A stretch of 64,000 nt of DNA from Flavobacterium indicum GPTSA100-9 = DSM 17447 (lineage in GTDB: Bacteria > Bacteroidota > Bacteroidia > Flavobacteriales > Flavobacteriaceae), in the NCBI RefSeq assembly GCF_000455605.1, contig NC_017025.1, forward strand, positions 1,240,001 through 1,304,000, read 5' to 3'. A program made the translations under genes and the position numbers. The notes under the pieces were generated by a model. That model saw only the letters and a list, made by a program, of their open reading frames with translations. It was not told the origin of the DNA and did no database searches. Positions 8,881 to 17,041 of the stretch are shown here, piece by piece (positions within the stretch are counted from its first letter, which is position 1; every line of letters starts with the position of its first letter).

Positions 8881-9474
8881 TTAACCATGAATTGTTTCTT
8901 TTTTTCCATATTTAGCGATAACAGATGCTTCAAAATCCAGCCACTCTTGCCAACGTTTTTCAACATCTATTTTTTCAGCATATTTTCGAGCAAAGCCTAT
9001 AAAAGTAGTGTAATGACTTGCTTCGCTTTCCATTAAATCTCTGTAAAATTGGGCCAGTTTTTCATCATTGATATTCTCTGAAAGTACTTTAAAACGTTCG
9101 CAACTTCTGGCTTCAATCATGGCTGCAAATAACAACCTTTCGATTAAACCTGCTTCCCGACTTCCATCTAAATGGTCTTTCATGTATCGAGCCAATTCAT
9201 TAACATAGTCGTCTTTACGTTCTCTTTCAAATTCCAATCCACGTTCTTTGATTAAATCATGAACCATTTTAAAATGTTCCATTTCTTCAATAGAGATTTC
9301 CAACATGGCCGAAACCAAATCTTCTTTTTCTGAATTGTTAATTATCAGATTAATTGCATTGGTAGCTGCTTTTTGCTCACACCAAGCATGATCACTTAAT
9401 ATTTCACCGATATTGCTTTCTACAATATTTACCCATCTTGGGTCGGTAGGTAATTGTAAACGTAACATTGACAT
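8881..9474 (-). CDS. miaE: tRNA-(ms2io6A)-hydroxylase
   Basis: Hydroxylates the isopentenyl side chain of 2-methylthio-N6-isopentenyladenosine at tRNA position 37, using a nonheme diiron centre. The 197-residue length and four-helix layout fit MiaE: SDHAWCEQKAA near residue 30, SIEEMEHFKMVHDLI with the EExxH iron ligands, AAMIEARSCERFK and the second ESEASHY ligand set. The start may be the ATG at 9474 or the one two codons later (MLRLQLPTDPRW). It lies between glyA and the M28 peptidase, all on the minus strand. Confidence 0.92.
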   Translation of the reverse strand: MSMLRLQLPTDPRWVNIVESNIGEILSDHAWCEQKAATNAINLIINNSEKEDLVSAMLEISIEEMEHFKMVHDLIKERGLEFERERKDDYVNELARYMKDHLDGSREAGLIERLLFAAMIEARSCERFKVLSENINDEKLAQFYRDLMESEASHYTTFIGFARKYAEKIDVEKRWQEWLDFEASVIAKYGKKETIHG

Positions 9475-9552
9475 ATATTTTGCTTAAAAAAGGTTTAATG
9501 TTTCCTGAGAAAGCATTAAACCTTTGATTAAATTATCTATTTTAAGTAGAAA

Positions 9553-10827
9553 TTAAAAAGTAAACATTGGTCTTTCAGCCATCAATTCATTTACTTCTTC
9601 TGCTACTTGTTCTAAAACATTTTCATCAGAGATGTTCATTAACACTTTATCAATTAAAGCAACAACTGTTTCCATATCTTCTTCAACTAAACCTCTAGTA
9701 GTTATAGCAGGTGTTCCAACACGTATTCCAGAAGTTACAAATGGCGATTTATCATCGAAAGGAACCATGTTTTTGTTCACAGTAATTTCAGCTTTTACTA
9801 AGGCATTTTCTGCTTCTTTTCCTGAAATTCCTTTATTTCTTAAATCAATTAACATCATGTGATTATCTGTACCACCTGAAATGATGTTATATCCTCTTTT
9901 TACAAATGCAGCCGCCATTGCTTGGGCGTTTTTCTTCACTTGCATAGCATATTGGAAAAACTCATCGGTTAAACATTCTCCAAAAGCCACCGCTTTAGCC
10001 GCAATAACATGCATTAAAGGTCCGCCTTGGTTTCCAGGGAAAACCGACATGTCTAACACATGAGACATCATTCTAATTTCACCTTTTGGTGTAGTTAATC
10101 CCCACGGATTAGGAAAATCTTTCCCCATCATAATCATACCACCTCTTGGACCACGTAATGTTTTATGAGTCGTTGTGGTAACGATATGACAATGAGGAAT
10201 AGGGTCGTTCATCAAACCTTTGGCGATTAATCCAGCCGGATGTGAAATATCTGCCAATAAAAGTGCTCCTACTGAATCAGCAATTTCTCTGAAACGTTTA
10301 AAATCCATATCACGTGAATAAGCCGAAGCCCCTGCGATTATAATTTTAGGTTGCTCTTTTGTTGCTATTTCTTGAATTTTATCATAGTTAAGAACACCAG
10401 TTTCTTGATCTACACCATAGAAAACAGGATGGTATAATTTTCCTGAAAAATTAACTGGAGAACCATGAGTTAAGTGTCCACCATGCGATAAATCAAATCC
10501 TAATATTTTATCACCAGGTTTTAAACAAGCAGCAAATACAGCAGTATTAGCTTGCGAACCAGAATGCGGCTGTACATTTACATATTCTGCTCCAAATAAT
10601 GCTTTTGCTCTATCGATTGCAATTTGTTCAACAATATCAACTACTTCACAGCCACCATAATATCTTTTACCAGGATATCCTTCAGCATATTTATTAGTTA
10701 AACATGAACCTTGAGCTTCCATTACTTGGTCGCTTACAAAGTTTTCAGAGGCAATTAATTCAATACCATGAATTTGTCTGTCTTGTTCATCTAAGATAAG
10801 GTCAAAAATTTGTTCGTCGCGTTGCAT
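9553..10827 (-). CDS. glyA: Serine hydroxymethyltransferase
   Basis: Interconverts serine and glycine with tetrahydrofolate, the main source of one-carbon units; PLP-dependent and cytoplasmic. The 424-residue product shows the opening [20 protein letters not shown], the [17 protein letters not shown] substrate loop, the [11 protein letters not shown] segment and the PLP-lysine motif [14 protein letters not shown]. The start is the ATG at 10827 ([11 protein letters not shown]); twelve further in-frame residues upstream have no support and would overlap the promoter. It shares an upstream region with divergent fahA. Confidence 0.96.
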   Translation of the reverse strand: MQRDEQIFDLILDEQDRQIHGIELIASENFVSDQVMEAQGSCLTNKYAEGYPGKRYYGGCEVVDIVEQIAIDRAKALFGAEYVNVQPHSGSQANTAVFAACLKPGDKILGFDLSHGGHLTHGSPVNFSGKLYHPVFYGVDQETGVLNYDKIQEIATKEQPKIIIAGASAYSRDMDFKRFREIADSVGALLLADISHPAGLIAKGLMNDPIPHCHIVTTTTHKTLRGPRGGMIMMGKDFPNPWGLTTPKGEIRMMSHVLDMSVFPGNQGGPLMHVIAAKAVAFGECLTDEFFQYAMQVKKNAQAMAAAFVKRGYNIISGGTDNHMMLIDLRNKGISGKEAENALVKAEITVNKNMVPFDDKSPFVTSGIRVGTPAITTRGLVEEDMETVVALIDKVLMNISDENVLEQVAEEVNELMAERPMFTF

Positions 10828-10852
10828 TTCAGTATTTTTATTAAAATTTGCC

Positions 10853-10860
10853 CAAAAATA
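10853..10860 (-). promoter_or_regulatory. Putative glyA promoter, -7 box
   Basis: Read on the minus strand this is TATTTTTG, fitting TAnnTTTG, giving a leader of about 22 nt before the glyA ATG at 10827. No good -33 TTG was seen. Confidence 0.45.
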
Positions 10861-10870
10861 CAAAAAATGT

Positions 10871-10900
10871 TTGGTAAATAGAATGTATAGTTTAATTTTG
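10871..10900 (+). promoter_or_regulatory. Putative fahA promoter (-33 TTG, -7 TAATTTTG)
   Basis: TTG at 10871-10873, a 19-bp spacer, and TAATTTTG at 10893-10900 fit the Bacteroidetes promoter consensus in both boxes and spacing. Transcription would begin near 10904, leaving a leader of about 36 nt. Confidence 0.6.
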
Positions 10901-10939
10901 ATTGCTTAATATTAATTAAAAAAAACAAACCACATATTT

Positions 10940-12226
10940 ATGCCAAATTATGCTAATGATCCAAGTAGAAAATCTTGGTTAGATGTACCACATAACAGCG
11001 ATTTTCCTATTCAAAATATTCCTTTTGGGGTTTTTATTACTAAAGATGATGTAATTACCATTGGAACTAGAATTGGAAATTATGCTATTGATATGGGGGC
11101 CTTACAACAGTTAGGCTATTTTGAAGGAATTGAATTAACGGATGATATGTTCATGCAAGATTCCTTAAATGATTTTATTTCGGATGGAAAAAAAACATGG
11201 CGTTTAGTTCGCAACCGATTATCTGATATTTTTTTAGATTCCAACCCAAAATTACGCGATAATGCTTCTCACAAAGAAGTGGTGATTTTTGATATTAATG
11301 AAGTTGAGATGTTGCTTCCAGTACAAATTGGGGATTATACGGATTTTTACAGCAGTAAAGAACATGCTACTAATGTTGGGAAAATGTTCCGTGATCCTGA
11401 GAATGCCTTGTTGCCGAATTGGTTGCATATTCCAGTAGGCTACCACGGAAGAAGTTCAACTATTGTACCTAGTGGTATTCCAGTTCATAGACCATACGGA
11501 CAAACGTTACCTAATGGGGAAACACAACCCGTTTTTGGACCTTCAAGATTGGTTGATTTTGAGTTGGAGACAGCTTTTATTACAACAGATGCCAATTTAA
11601 TGGGTGAACCCGTATCGGTTAAAGATGCGGAAGAGTATATTTTTGGAATGGTTTTGTTTAATGATTGGTCTGCTCGTGATATTCAGAAATGGGAATATGT
11701 GCCACTTGGACCTTTTTTAGCTAAAAACTTTGCTTCAAGCATATCTCCATGGATTGTAACTTTGGATGCTTTAGAAGAATTTAGATGTGATTCTCCAGAG
11801 CAAAATCCAACGCCATTACCTTATTTACAACAAACTGGTAAACATGCTTTTGATATTAATTTAGAAGTTTCTATTCAACCTGAAAATTCTGAAGAAACAG
11901 TAGTTTCTAGAAGTAATTTTAAATACATGTATTGGACTATGAGTCAGCAATTAGCTCATCATACAATTAATGGTTGTAGAGTCAACTCAGGAGATATGAT
12001 GGGTAGTGGAACAATATCAGGTCCAACAGAAGATTCATTTGGATCTATGTTAGAGTTAACTTGGGGAGGTCAAAAACCATTGAAAATGAAAGACGGAACG
12101 GAGCGAAAGTTTATCAATGATAATGATACAGTAATTATTCGTGGTTATTGTCAAAACGATCAAGTGAGAATCGGTTTTGGAGAAGTTTCTAGTAAATTAC
12201 TTCCTGCCTACGAATTAAAATTTTAA
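10940..12226 (+). CDS. fahA: Fumarylacetoacetase
   Basis: Hydrolyses 4-fumarylacetoacetate to fumarate and acetoacetate, the last step of tyrosine/phenylalanine breakdown through homogentisate. At 428 residues it matches the full-length enzyme, with an N-terminal SH3-like domain (IQNIPFGVF..IGTRIGNYAID) and the catalytic barrel: DYTDFYSSKEHATNVG with the metal-ligand Asp and catalytic His, VGYHGRSS, VDFELETAF, NDWSARDIQKWEYVPLGPF and a C-terminal GSGTISGPTEDSFGSMLELTW. No other gene of the pathway is in the window. Confidence 0.95.
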   Translation: MPNYANDPSRKSWLDVPHNSDFPIQNIPFGVFITKDDVITIGTRIGNYAIDMGALQQLGYFEGIELTDDMFMQDSLNDFISDGKKTWRLVRNRLSDIFLDSNPKLRDNASHKEVVIFDINEVEMLLPVQIGDYTDFYSSKEHATNVGKMFRDPENALLPNWLHIPVGYHGRSSTIVPSGIPVHRPYGQTLPNGETQPVFGPSRLVDFELETAFITTDANLMGEPVSVKDAEEYIFGMVLFNDWSARDIQKWEYVPLGPFLAKNFASSISPWIVTLDALEEFRCDSPEQNPTPLPYLQQTGKHAFDINLEVSIQPENSEETVVSRSNFKYMYWTMSQQLAHHTINGCRVNSGDMMGSGTISGPTEDSFGSMLELTWGGQKPLKMKDGTERKFINDNDTVIIRGYCQNDQVRIGFGEVSSKLLPAYELKF

Positions 12227-12234
12227 TAAAAAAT

Positions 12235-12262
12235 AAATGAGTACTTTTAGAGTACTCATTTT
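12235..12262 (+). terminator. Intrinsic terminator after fahA
   Basis: Stem AAATGAGTACT / AGTACTCATTT with a 5-nt loop, just after the fahA stop and 15 nt before the next ATG. Transcription of the next gene may rely on read-through or on sequence within this element. Confidence 0.8.
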
Positions 12263-12276
12263 AATTTGAACAATCT

Positions 12277-13458
12277 ATGAAAAAAATTACAATACTATTT
12301 TTTACTTTTTTATTTATTTCTTGCGGTGTAAAACAAACACAATCGTTGTTAAGTAATGGTGACTACGATGGTGCTATTAATAGAGCATTAGATGGTTTGC
12401 GTACGAATAAAAATTCAAAAGGTAACCAAGAATATGTATATCTATTAGAGGAAGCATTTGCCAAAGCAAAGGAACGCGACTTAAATAATTTGAAGTTGTT
12501 GATTAAAGAAAACAATCCGTCTAATTTAGAACGTATTTATAATTTATACACACAATTACATTCTAGACAAGAGCGAGTAAAAGCTATTTTACCTTTGAAA
12601 TTAATTAATGAAAATAGAAATGCCTATTTTCCATTTGACGATTATTCAGATTCAATTATTGCAAGTAAAAATGATTTATCAGTCTATTTATATGCTAATG
12701 CAAAAAAATTAATGACTTCTAGAAATAAATTAGATGCCCGAGATGCTTTTGATGATTTAGCCTATTTAGATCAGTTAAATCCAAATTACAAAGATGTTCG
12801 TACACTGATGGATGAAGCCAAATTTAAAGGGACTGATTTTGTATTTGTATCAACTAAAAATGATACCCAAATGATTATTCCTGCTCGTTTACAAGAAGAT
12901 TTATTAGACTTTAGTACATTCGGAATTAACGATAAATGGACGGTTTATCATAATAAAAAACAAAAAGATATTTATTACGATTATGGATTGGTTGTTACTT
13001 TTAGAACTATCGTAGTTTCACCTGAGCAAGTTCGTGAAAAACAATTTGTAAAAGAAAAACAAGTTAAAGATGGGACAAAAGTTTTATTAGATGCAAACGG
13101 AAATCCTGTGAAAGATCAAAATGGGAATAATGTGATGGTGGATAATATGAAAACTGTTACCGCAAGTATTTATGAATTTACACAAAATAAAGTTTGTCAA
13201 GTTACAGCTAAAGTCGAGTTTTTAGATAACAGAAGTTCACAACTTATTGATACTTACCCATTGAGTTCCGAGTTTGTCTTTAACTATGTTTATGCAACAT
13301 TTAATGGTGATAAAAGAGCTTGTGAGCAAGATTACTTTCAATTCTTTGATCGTAGAGCCGTTCCATTCCCAACAAATGAACAAATGGTATACGATTCAGG
13401 AGAAGATTTAAAAGCAAAATTAAAAGCAATTATAACTGGAAATAAATTCAGAAGATAA
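12277..13458 (+). CDS. Putative lipoprotein of unknown function (helical, TPR-like N-terminus)
   Basis: A 393-residue protein with a lipoprotein signal (LFISC, lipidated Cys near residue 15), so probably attached to a membrane facing the periplasm. Residues about 20-170 are helical and resemble tetratricopeptide repeats (NGDYDGAINRALDGLRTNKN, YVYLLEEAFAKAKERDLNNLK). The C-terminal half is beta-rich and includes a DANGNPVKDQNGNNVMVDN turn segment and a NRRAVPFP-like region (FFDRRAVPFPTNEQMVYD). I do not recognise a characterised family. A strong terminator follows. Confidence 0.75.
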   Translation: MKKITILFFTFLFISCGVKQTQSLLSNGDYDGAINRALDGLRTNKNSKGNQEYVYLLEEAFAKAKERDLNNLKLLIKENNPSNLERIYNLYTQLHSRQERVKAILPLKLINENRNAYFPFDDYSDSIIASKNDLSVYLYANAKKLMTSRNKLDARDAFDDLAYLDQLNPNYKDVRTLMDEAKFKGTDFVFVSTKNDTQMIIPARLQEDLLDFSTFGINDKWTVYHNKKQKDIYYDYGLVVTFRTIVVSPEQVREKQFVKEKQVKDGTKVLLDANGNPVKDQNGNNVMVDNMKTVTASIYEFTQNKVCQVTAKVEFLDNRSSQLIDTYPLSSEFVFNYVYATFNGDKRACEQDYFQFFDRRAVPFPTNEQMVYDSGEDLKAKLKAIITGNKFRR

Positions 13459-13484
13459 AATAAATATTTTCTTAATAAAAATTT

Positions 13485-13518
13485 AAAACGCAATTGTTTA
13501 TCAATTGCGTTTTTTTTG
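13485..13518 (+). terminator. Intrinsic terminator after the 393-aa lipoprotein gene
   Basis: Twelve-base-pair stem AAAACGCAATTG / CAATTGCGTTTT with a 5-nt loop and an eight-T tail. Confidence 0.9.
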
Positions 13519-13592
13519 TAATTTGTGCGTAGTTATTTAATTTTTAAATAATTACATTATATTTACGAAAATTAATCTATAAACATATTAAT

Positions 13593-14453
13593 ATGAAAAA
13601 AATTTTACTATTTATTTTGTTTATTTCTAGTTCTGAAACTGTTTTTTCTCAAAAAGTAGAAAATATGAGAAGGGTAGAAGTAGACGGGTTTTTTACCAAT
13701 CCATTAGTTTCTCCAGATGGAACCAAAGTACTATTAACCGGCCATCATTTAAAAGGAGTTTACATTTTAAATTTAGTTACTAATGAAACGATTCAAGTTA
13801 CAGATCGAGATGGTAGTGGCTACGGATATTCATGGGATTTAAACAATGATGTAGTTTATTTTAAACAAAAAGAAGAAAAAGAATTTCTTTATCAAGCAAA
13901 ATCCTATGCGTATACCCTATCTTCTAAACAATTGATTGCAAGACCTGATTTAGAAGCTAATGCATTAGTAGCGTATCATGGTCAAACTTCATCAGATAAA
14001 AGTAACATTGTAGTGTCAACCAATTTAACTACGTTAAAAATAGAAGCACAGGACTTGGTTTCAAATCGTAAATGGATTGTAACAAATGATGAAGGACAAT
14101 TCTACAATGCGCTACTTTCACCAGATGGAACAAAAGTGGCTGTTCATAAGGGAGCAGATCTTTATATCTATCCGATTGAAGGTGCAACTAGTGGTAAGAA
14201 AATAGGCGTTGGTTTAGCAACATCTTGGACCAAAGATGGGAAAAATTTAATTGGTTTTATTGATGAAAGTGAAGACGGACATACCGTTTCTAATTCCGAT
14301 TTATTATGGTTTGATGTTGAAAAAGGAAGTGTAAAAAAAATTACTTCAACTGAAGTTTTTCTGGAAATGTATCCCACATTTATAAACGAAAATAAGATTT
14401 TATTTGCTGAAGATAAATCGGGTGCTTTATATATTGCTAATTTAAAAATGTAA
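13593..14453 (+). CDS. Secreted TolB-like beta-propeller (PD40) protein
   Basis: A 286-residue protein with a signal peptide (residues 1-19, ending VFSQK) followed by PD40/WD40-like propeller repeats: PLVSPDGTKVLLTG, SGYGYSWDLNND, ALLSPDGTKVAVHKG and GLATSWTKDGKNLIGF. No enzymatic motif is visible. Its stop overlaps the start of the downstream amidase gene by one base (TAATG), which points to translational coupling and a joint role at the cell envelope, perhaps as a scaffold or regulator of the amidase; this is inference. Confidence 0.8.
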   Translation: MKKILLFILFISSSETVFSQKVENMRRVEVDGFFTNPLVSPDGTKVLLTGHHLKGVYILNLVTNETIQVTDRDGSGYGYSWDLNNDVVYFKQKEEKEFLYQAKSYAYTLSSKQLIARPDLEANALVAYHGQTSSDKSNIVVSTNLTTLKIEAQDLVSNRKWIVTNDEGQFYNALLSPDGTKVAVHKGADLYIYPIEGATSGKKIGVGLATSWTKDGKNLIGFIDESEDGHTVSNSDLLWFDVEKGSVKKITSTEVFLEMYPTFINENKILFAEDKSGALYIANLKM

Positions 14454-16453
14454 TGAAGATGAAAAAGTTAGTATTATTCGTTGCAGTTTTAGTTGCAACA
14501 TTAAATGTAAAAGCCCAAATTATTGTTGTAGATCCAGGTCATGGTTACGGCGCAACAACTAGTGATAATCCAGATGGAAGAACGGCAACTGAAATTGAAA
14601 CGGCCTTGGAAGTTGGATTGAGAACGAGAAATTTAATTCAAGCCAGTTGTACTTGGACGGTTTACATGACTAGAACAACCAATCTAAATAGTTGGATATC
14701 GGTTACACAAAGAGCAACTATGGCCAACAATTGGAATGCGGATCGTATTTTAAGTATACATTGTAATGCAGGAGGTGGAACAGGTACAGAAACTTTTTAT
14801 TGTACTCAAGACGATACAAATACGGCTCCAGATATTGCTTTTGCTCAAAAGATTCAAACCGATATGTCAACAAACGGACAATGGAATAATAGAAGATGTG
14901 TTGAAGATAATTCGTTTTTAGCTTATCATTTAGGTGTATTACGATATTCTTCTGCAACGGGTTGTCTTAATGAAATAGGATTTGTTGATTCTTCTGATGC
15001 TACAAAATTAACTAGTTCAACTTGGAGAGATACCTTTGCATTATCTTATTTTAATTCGTTAAAATCTAATTTAAATCAAACCTGTGCAACAACTCCTGCT
15101 CCAGGAACTTTTACTTTAACAGCTACTCCTGAGTGTAACGGAACAACAACACAAGTTAAGTTAACATGGACAGCTTCTTCTAATGCTACTTCTTATGATT
15201 TGTATAGAAATGGAAACGTGTATGCTGCAGGATTAACGGGTACTACTTATACTAATACAGCTGTAACAGCAGGAACTGCCTATTCGTATTATGTAAAAGC
15301 TAAAAATGCAGGTGCAACTCAAACTACTAATTCAAATGGTACCTTGAATGTAACTGCATTAAATTGTTCACTTCCAGGAAGTTTTAGTTTAACGGCCACA
15401 CCTGAATGTAACGGTACAACTTCAAGGGTAAGTCTTTCATGGACAGCTGCCGCGAATGCCACTTCTTATGATTTATATCGAAATGGAACTGTATATGCTG
15501 CAAATTTAACGGGTACTACTTATTCAAACACTGCCGTTACAGCAGGAACAACTTACACCTATTATGTAAAAGCTAAAAATGCAAACGGCGCAACAAATAA
15601 TTCAAATGGAACTCTTTCTGTTACTGCGGTAAATTGTTCAGTTCCAGGAGCATTTACGTTATCAGCAGTTGCTGAATGTAATGCAAATGTTAGTAGAGTT
15701 AATCTAACATGGACGGTAGCTGCAAATGCAACGACATATGATATTTTTAGAAATGGAAGCTTGTATGCAGCTGATGTAACGGGGACACAGTTTTTAAATA
15801 CTTATATTACTCCTGGAACAACTTATACGTATTCAATTACTGCAAAAAATACTATTGGATCAACCAACAATTCTAATGGTACTTTAACAGTAACTGCAAT
15901 TACTTGTCCACCAGGGGCGTTTACTTTAACAGCTTCTCCAACCTGTAGTGGAACTACCAGCGCTATAAATTTAACTTGGACTGCATCTCCAAATGCAACG
16001 TCCTATGATATTTATAGAAACGGAAATTTATATGCCTCAGATGTTACGGGTACTAGCTTTTTAAATACTTATTTAATTACAGCAGGTACTACTTATACGT
16101 ATTATGTAAAAGCTAAAAATACTGCAGGAACTTTGAATAATTCAAATGGTACGCTTTCAGTAACTGCAACAAGTTGTAGTGCTAGGATTAATTCAGAAGA
16201 TGTTAATTCAGAAGATATTTTAACTTTAAGCTTGTATCCTAATCCTACAGATGGTGTTTTAAACTTAGAATTGAATCATAATGATATAAAATCAATACAA
16301 TACTCTATCTATGATTCAAATGGTAGATTAGTAAAAGAAGCAACATTAAATGAAGAAAGAAGTATTGATGTTTCTAGTTTGCCATCTGCTTTGTATTGGT
16401 TACGCGTACAAATTAACGGTCAAGAGTTTGTAAAACAAATTATGAAAAAATAA
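14453..16453 (+). CDS. T9SS-exported N-acetylmuramoyl-L-alanine amidase with fibronectin III-like repeats
   Basis: A 666-residue cell-wall hydrolase. Residues 1-22 are a signal peptide (LNVKAQ). Residues about 23-205 form an Amidase_3 domain: VVDPGHGYG with the first zinc His, an ETALEVGLRTRNL segment supplying the Glu, LSIHCNAGG with the second His, and the catalytic NEIGFVDSSD. Four fibronectin III-like repeats of about 90 residues follow, and the last 75 residues are a T9SS type A sorting domain (SLYPNPTDGVLNLEL..WLRVQINGQEFVKQIMKK). A peptidoglycan amidase sent across the outer membrane would not act on the cell's own wall in the usual place; targets may be other bacteria or shed wall. 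The ATG at 14459 is an alternative start. Confidence 0.9.
   Translation: MKMKKLVLFVAVLVATLNVKAQIIVVDPGHGYGATTSDNPDGRTATEIETALEVGLRTRNLIQASCTWTVYMTRTTNLNSWISVTQRATMANNWNADRILSIHCNAGGGTGTETFYCTQDDTNTAPDIAFAQKIQTDMSTNGQWNNRRCVEDNSFLAYHLGVLRYSSATGCLNEIGFVDSSDATKLTSSTWRDTFALSYFNSLKSNLNQTCATTPAPGTFTLTATPECNGTTTQVKLTWTASSNATSYDLYRNGNVYAAGLTGTTYTNTAVTAGTAYSYYVKAKNAGATQTTNSNGTLNVTALNCSLPGSFSLTATPECNGTTSRVSLSWTAAANATSYDLYRNGTVYAANLTGTTYSNTAVTAGTTYTYYVKAKNANGATNNSNGTLSVTAVNCSVPGAFTLSAVAECNANVSRVNLTWTVAANATTYDIFRNGSLYAADVTGTQFLNTYITPGTTYTYSITAKNTIGSTNNSNGTLTVTAITCPPGAFTLTASPTCSGTTSAINLTWTASPNATSYDIYRNGNLYASDVTGTSFLNTYLITAGTTYTYYVKAKNTAGTLNNSNGTLSVTATSCSARINSEDVNSEDILTLSLYPNPTDGVLNLELNHNDIKSIQYSIYDSNGRLVKEATLNEERSIDVSSLPSALYWLRVQINGQEFVKQIMKK
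15101..16180 (+). repeat. Four tandem fibronectin III-like coding repeats of about 270 bp
   Basis: Four units starting near 15101, 15373, 15643 and 15911 encode the same pattern: FTLTATPECNGT, LTWTA.NATSYDLYRNG..YA..LTGT, TAGTTYTYYVKAKN and NSNGTLSVTA.NC. Each has one Cys near the start and one at the end. They differ enough at DNA level to be older than the 237-bp repeats further on. Confidence 0.85.
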
Positions 16454-16462
16454 ACCAGAATT

Positions 16463-16499
16463 AAAAAAGCACTTTTGAAATCCAAAAGTGCTTTTTTTT
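16463..16499. terminator. Bidirectional terminator between the amidase gene and ytxJ
   Basis: Long stem on AAAAAGCACTTTTG with its complement and a T tail, between two convergent genes; it touches the ytxJ stop codon. Confidence 0.85.
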
Positions 16500-16884
16500 A
16501 TACGAAAGCTTTTAAATGATTTGCATTGATACCATCATGTGAATTATGATAAATGCATTTACCTTCACTTATAACCAATATTTGTGGTGATTGATGGGTT
16601 ACGGCATAGCGTTCAGCTATTTCATTTGAAATATGCCTGTGATTTAAAAGGTCTAATAAATATAAATCCATTTTATCAGAAGATATACTATGTTGCTTTT
16701 CAAATTCCTTTAAAGCCATCTTACTGATAATACAACGTGTACTATGTTTAAATAATACAACGGGTTTCTTAAATGAAGTTTCATCAATTTGATTTAAATC
16801 TGTTTCTTCAAGGTAATTCCAATTTAAAGAAGAATTGCTCTTTAAATTGTCATTTTTTCCAAATAAATCATCAAATAATCCCAT
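16498..16884 (-). CDS. ytxJ: Bacillithiol system redox-active protein YtxJ
   Basis: A 128-residue thioredoxin-fold protein of the YtxJ (DUF2847) family, linked to bacillithiol redox balance. Seen: the FKHSTRCIISKMALKEFE motif with a single active-site cysteine (monothiol-like, as in the family), YLLDLLNHRHISNEIAERYAV, and the cis-proline segment HQSPQILVISEGKCIYHNSHDGI. It suggests this organism makes bacillithiol. The gene stands alone, divergent from clpB. Confidence 0.88.
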   Translation of the reverse strand: MGLFDDLFGKNDNLKSNSSLNWNYLEETDLNQIDETSFKKPVVLFKHSTRCIISKMALKEFEKQHSISSDKMDLYLLDLLNHRHISNEIAERYAVTHQSPQILVISEGKCIYHNSHDGINANHLKAFV

Positions 16885-17041
16885 AATAAGTGCTTTTTTT
16901 AAGACATTTTGTCGTTATTAATACTTGTAATTTGGGGTAAAATGACTTTTTGTCTTGTTTTTGCGTTTGGAATACAAATTGCCAACAATTAAACAAAGTT
17001 ACTATTTTTTATTAAAAATCGACACTAAAGAAAAAAATAAT

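Noticed and set aside
14718..14957. Minus-strand 79-codon frame inside the amidase
   Set aside because: Lies wholly within the catalytic domain coding region; no supporting features.
16920..17041. Heat-shock (CIRCE-like) control element before clpB
   Set aside because: No long inverted repeat of that type was found; only AT-rich sequence with partial promoter-like matches.
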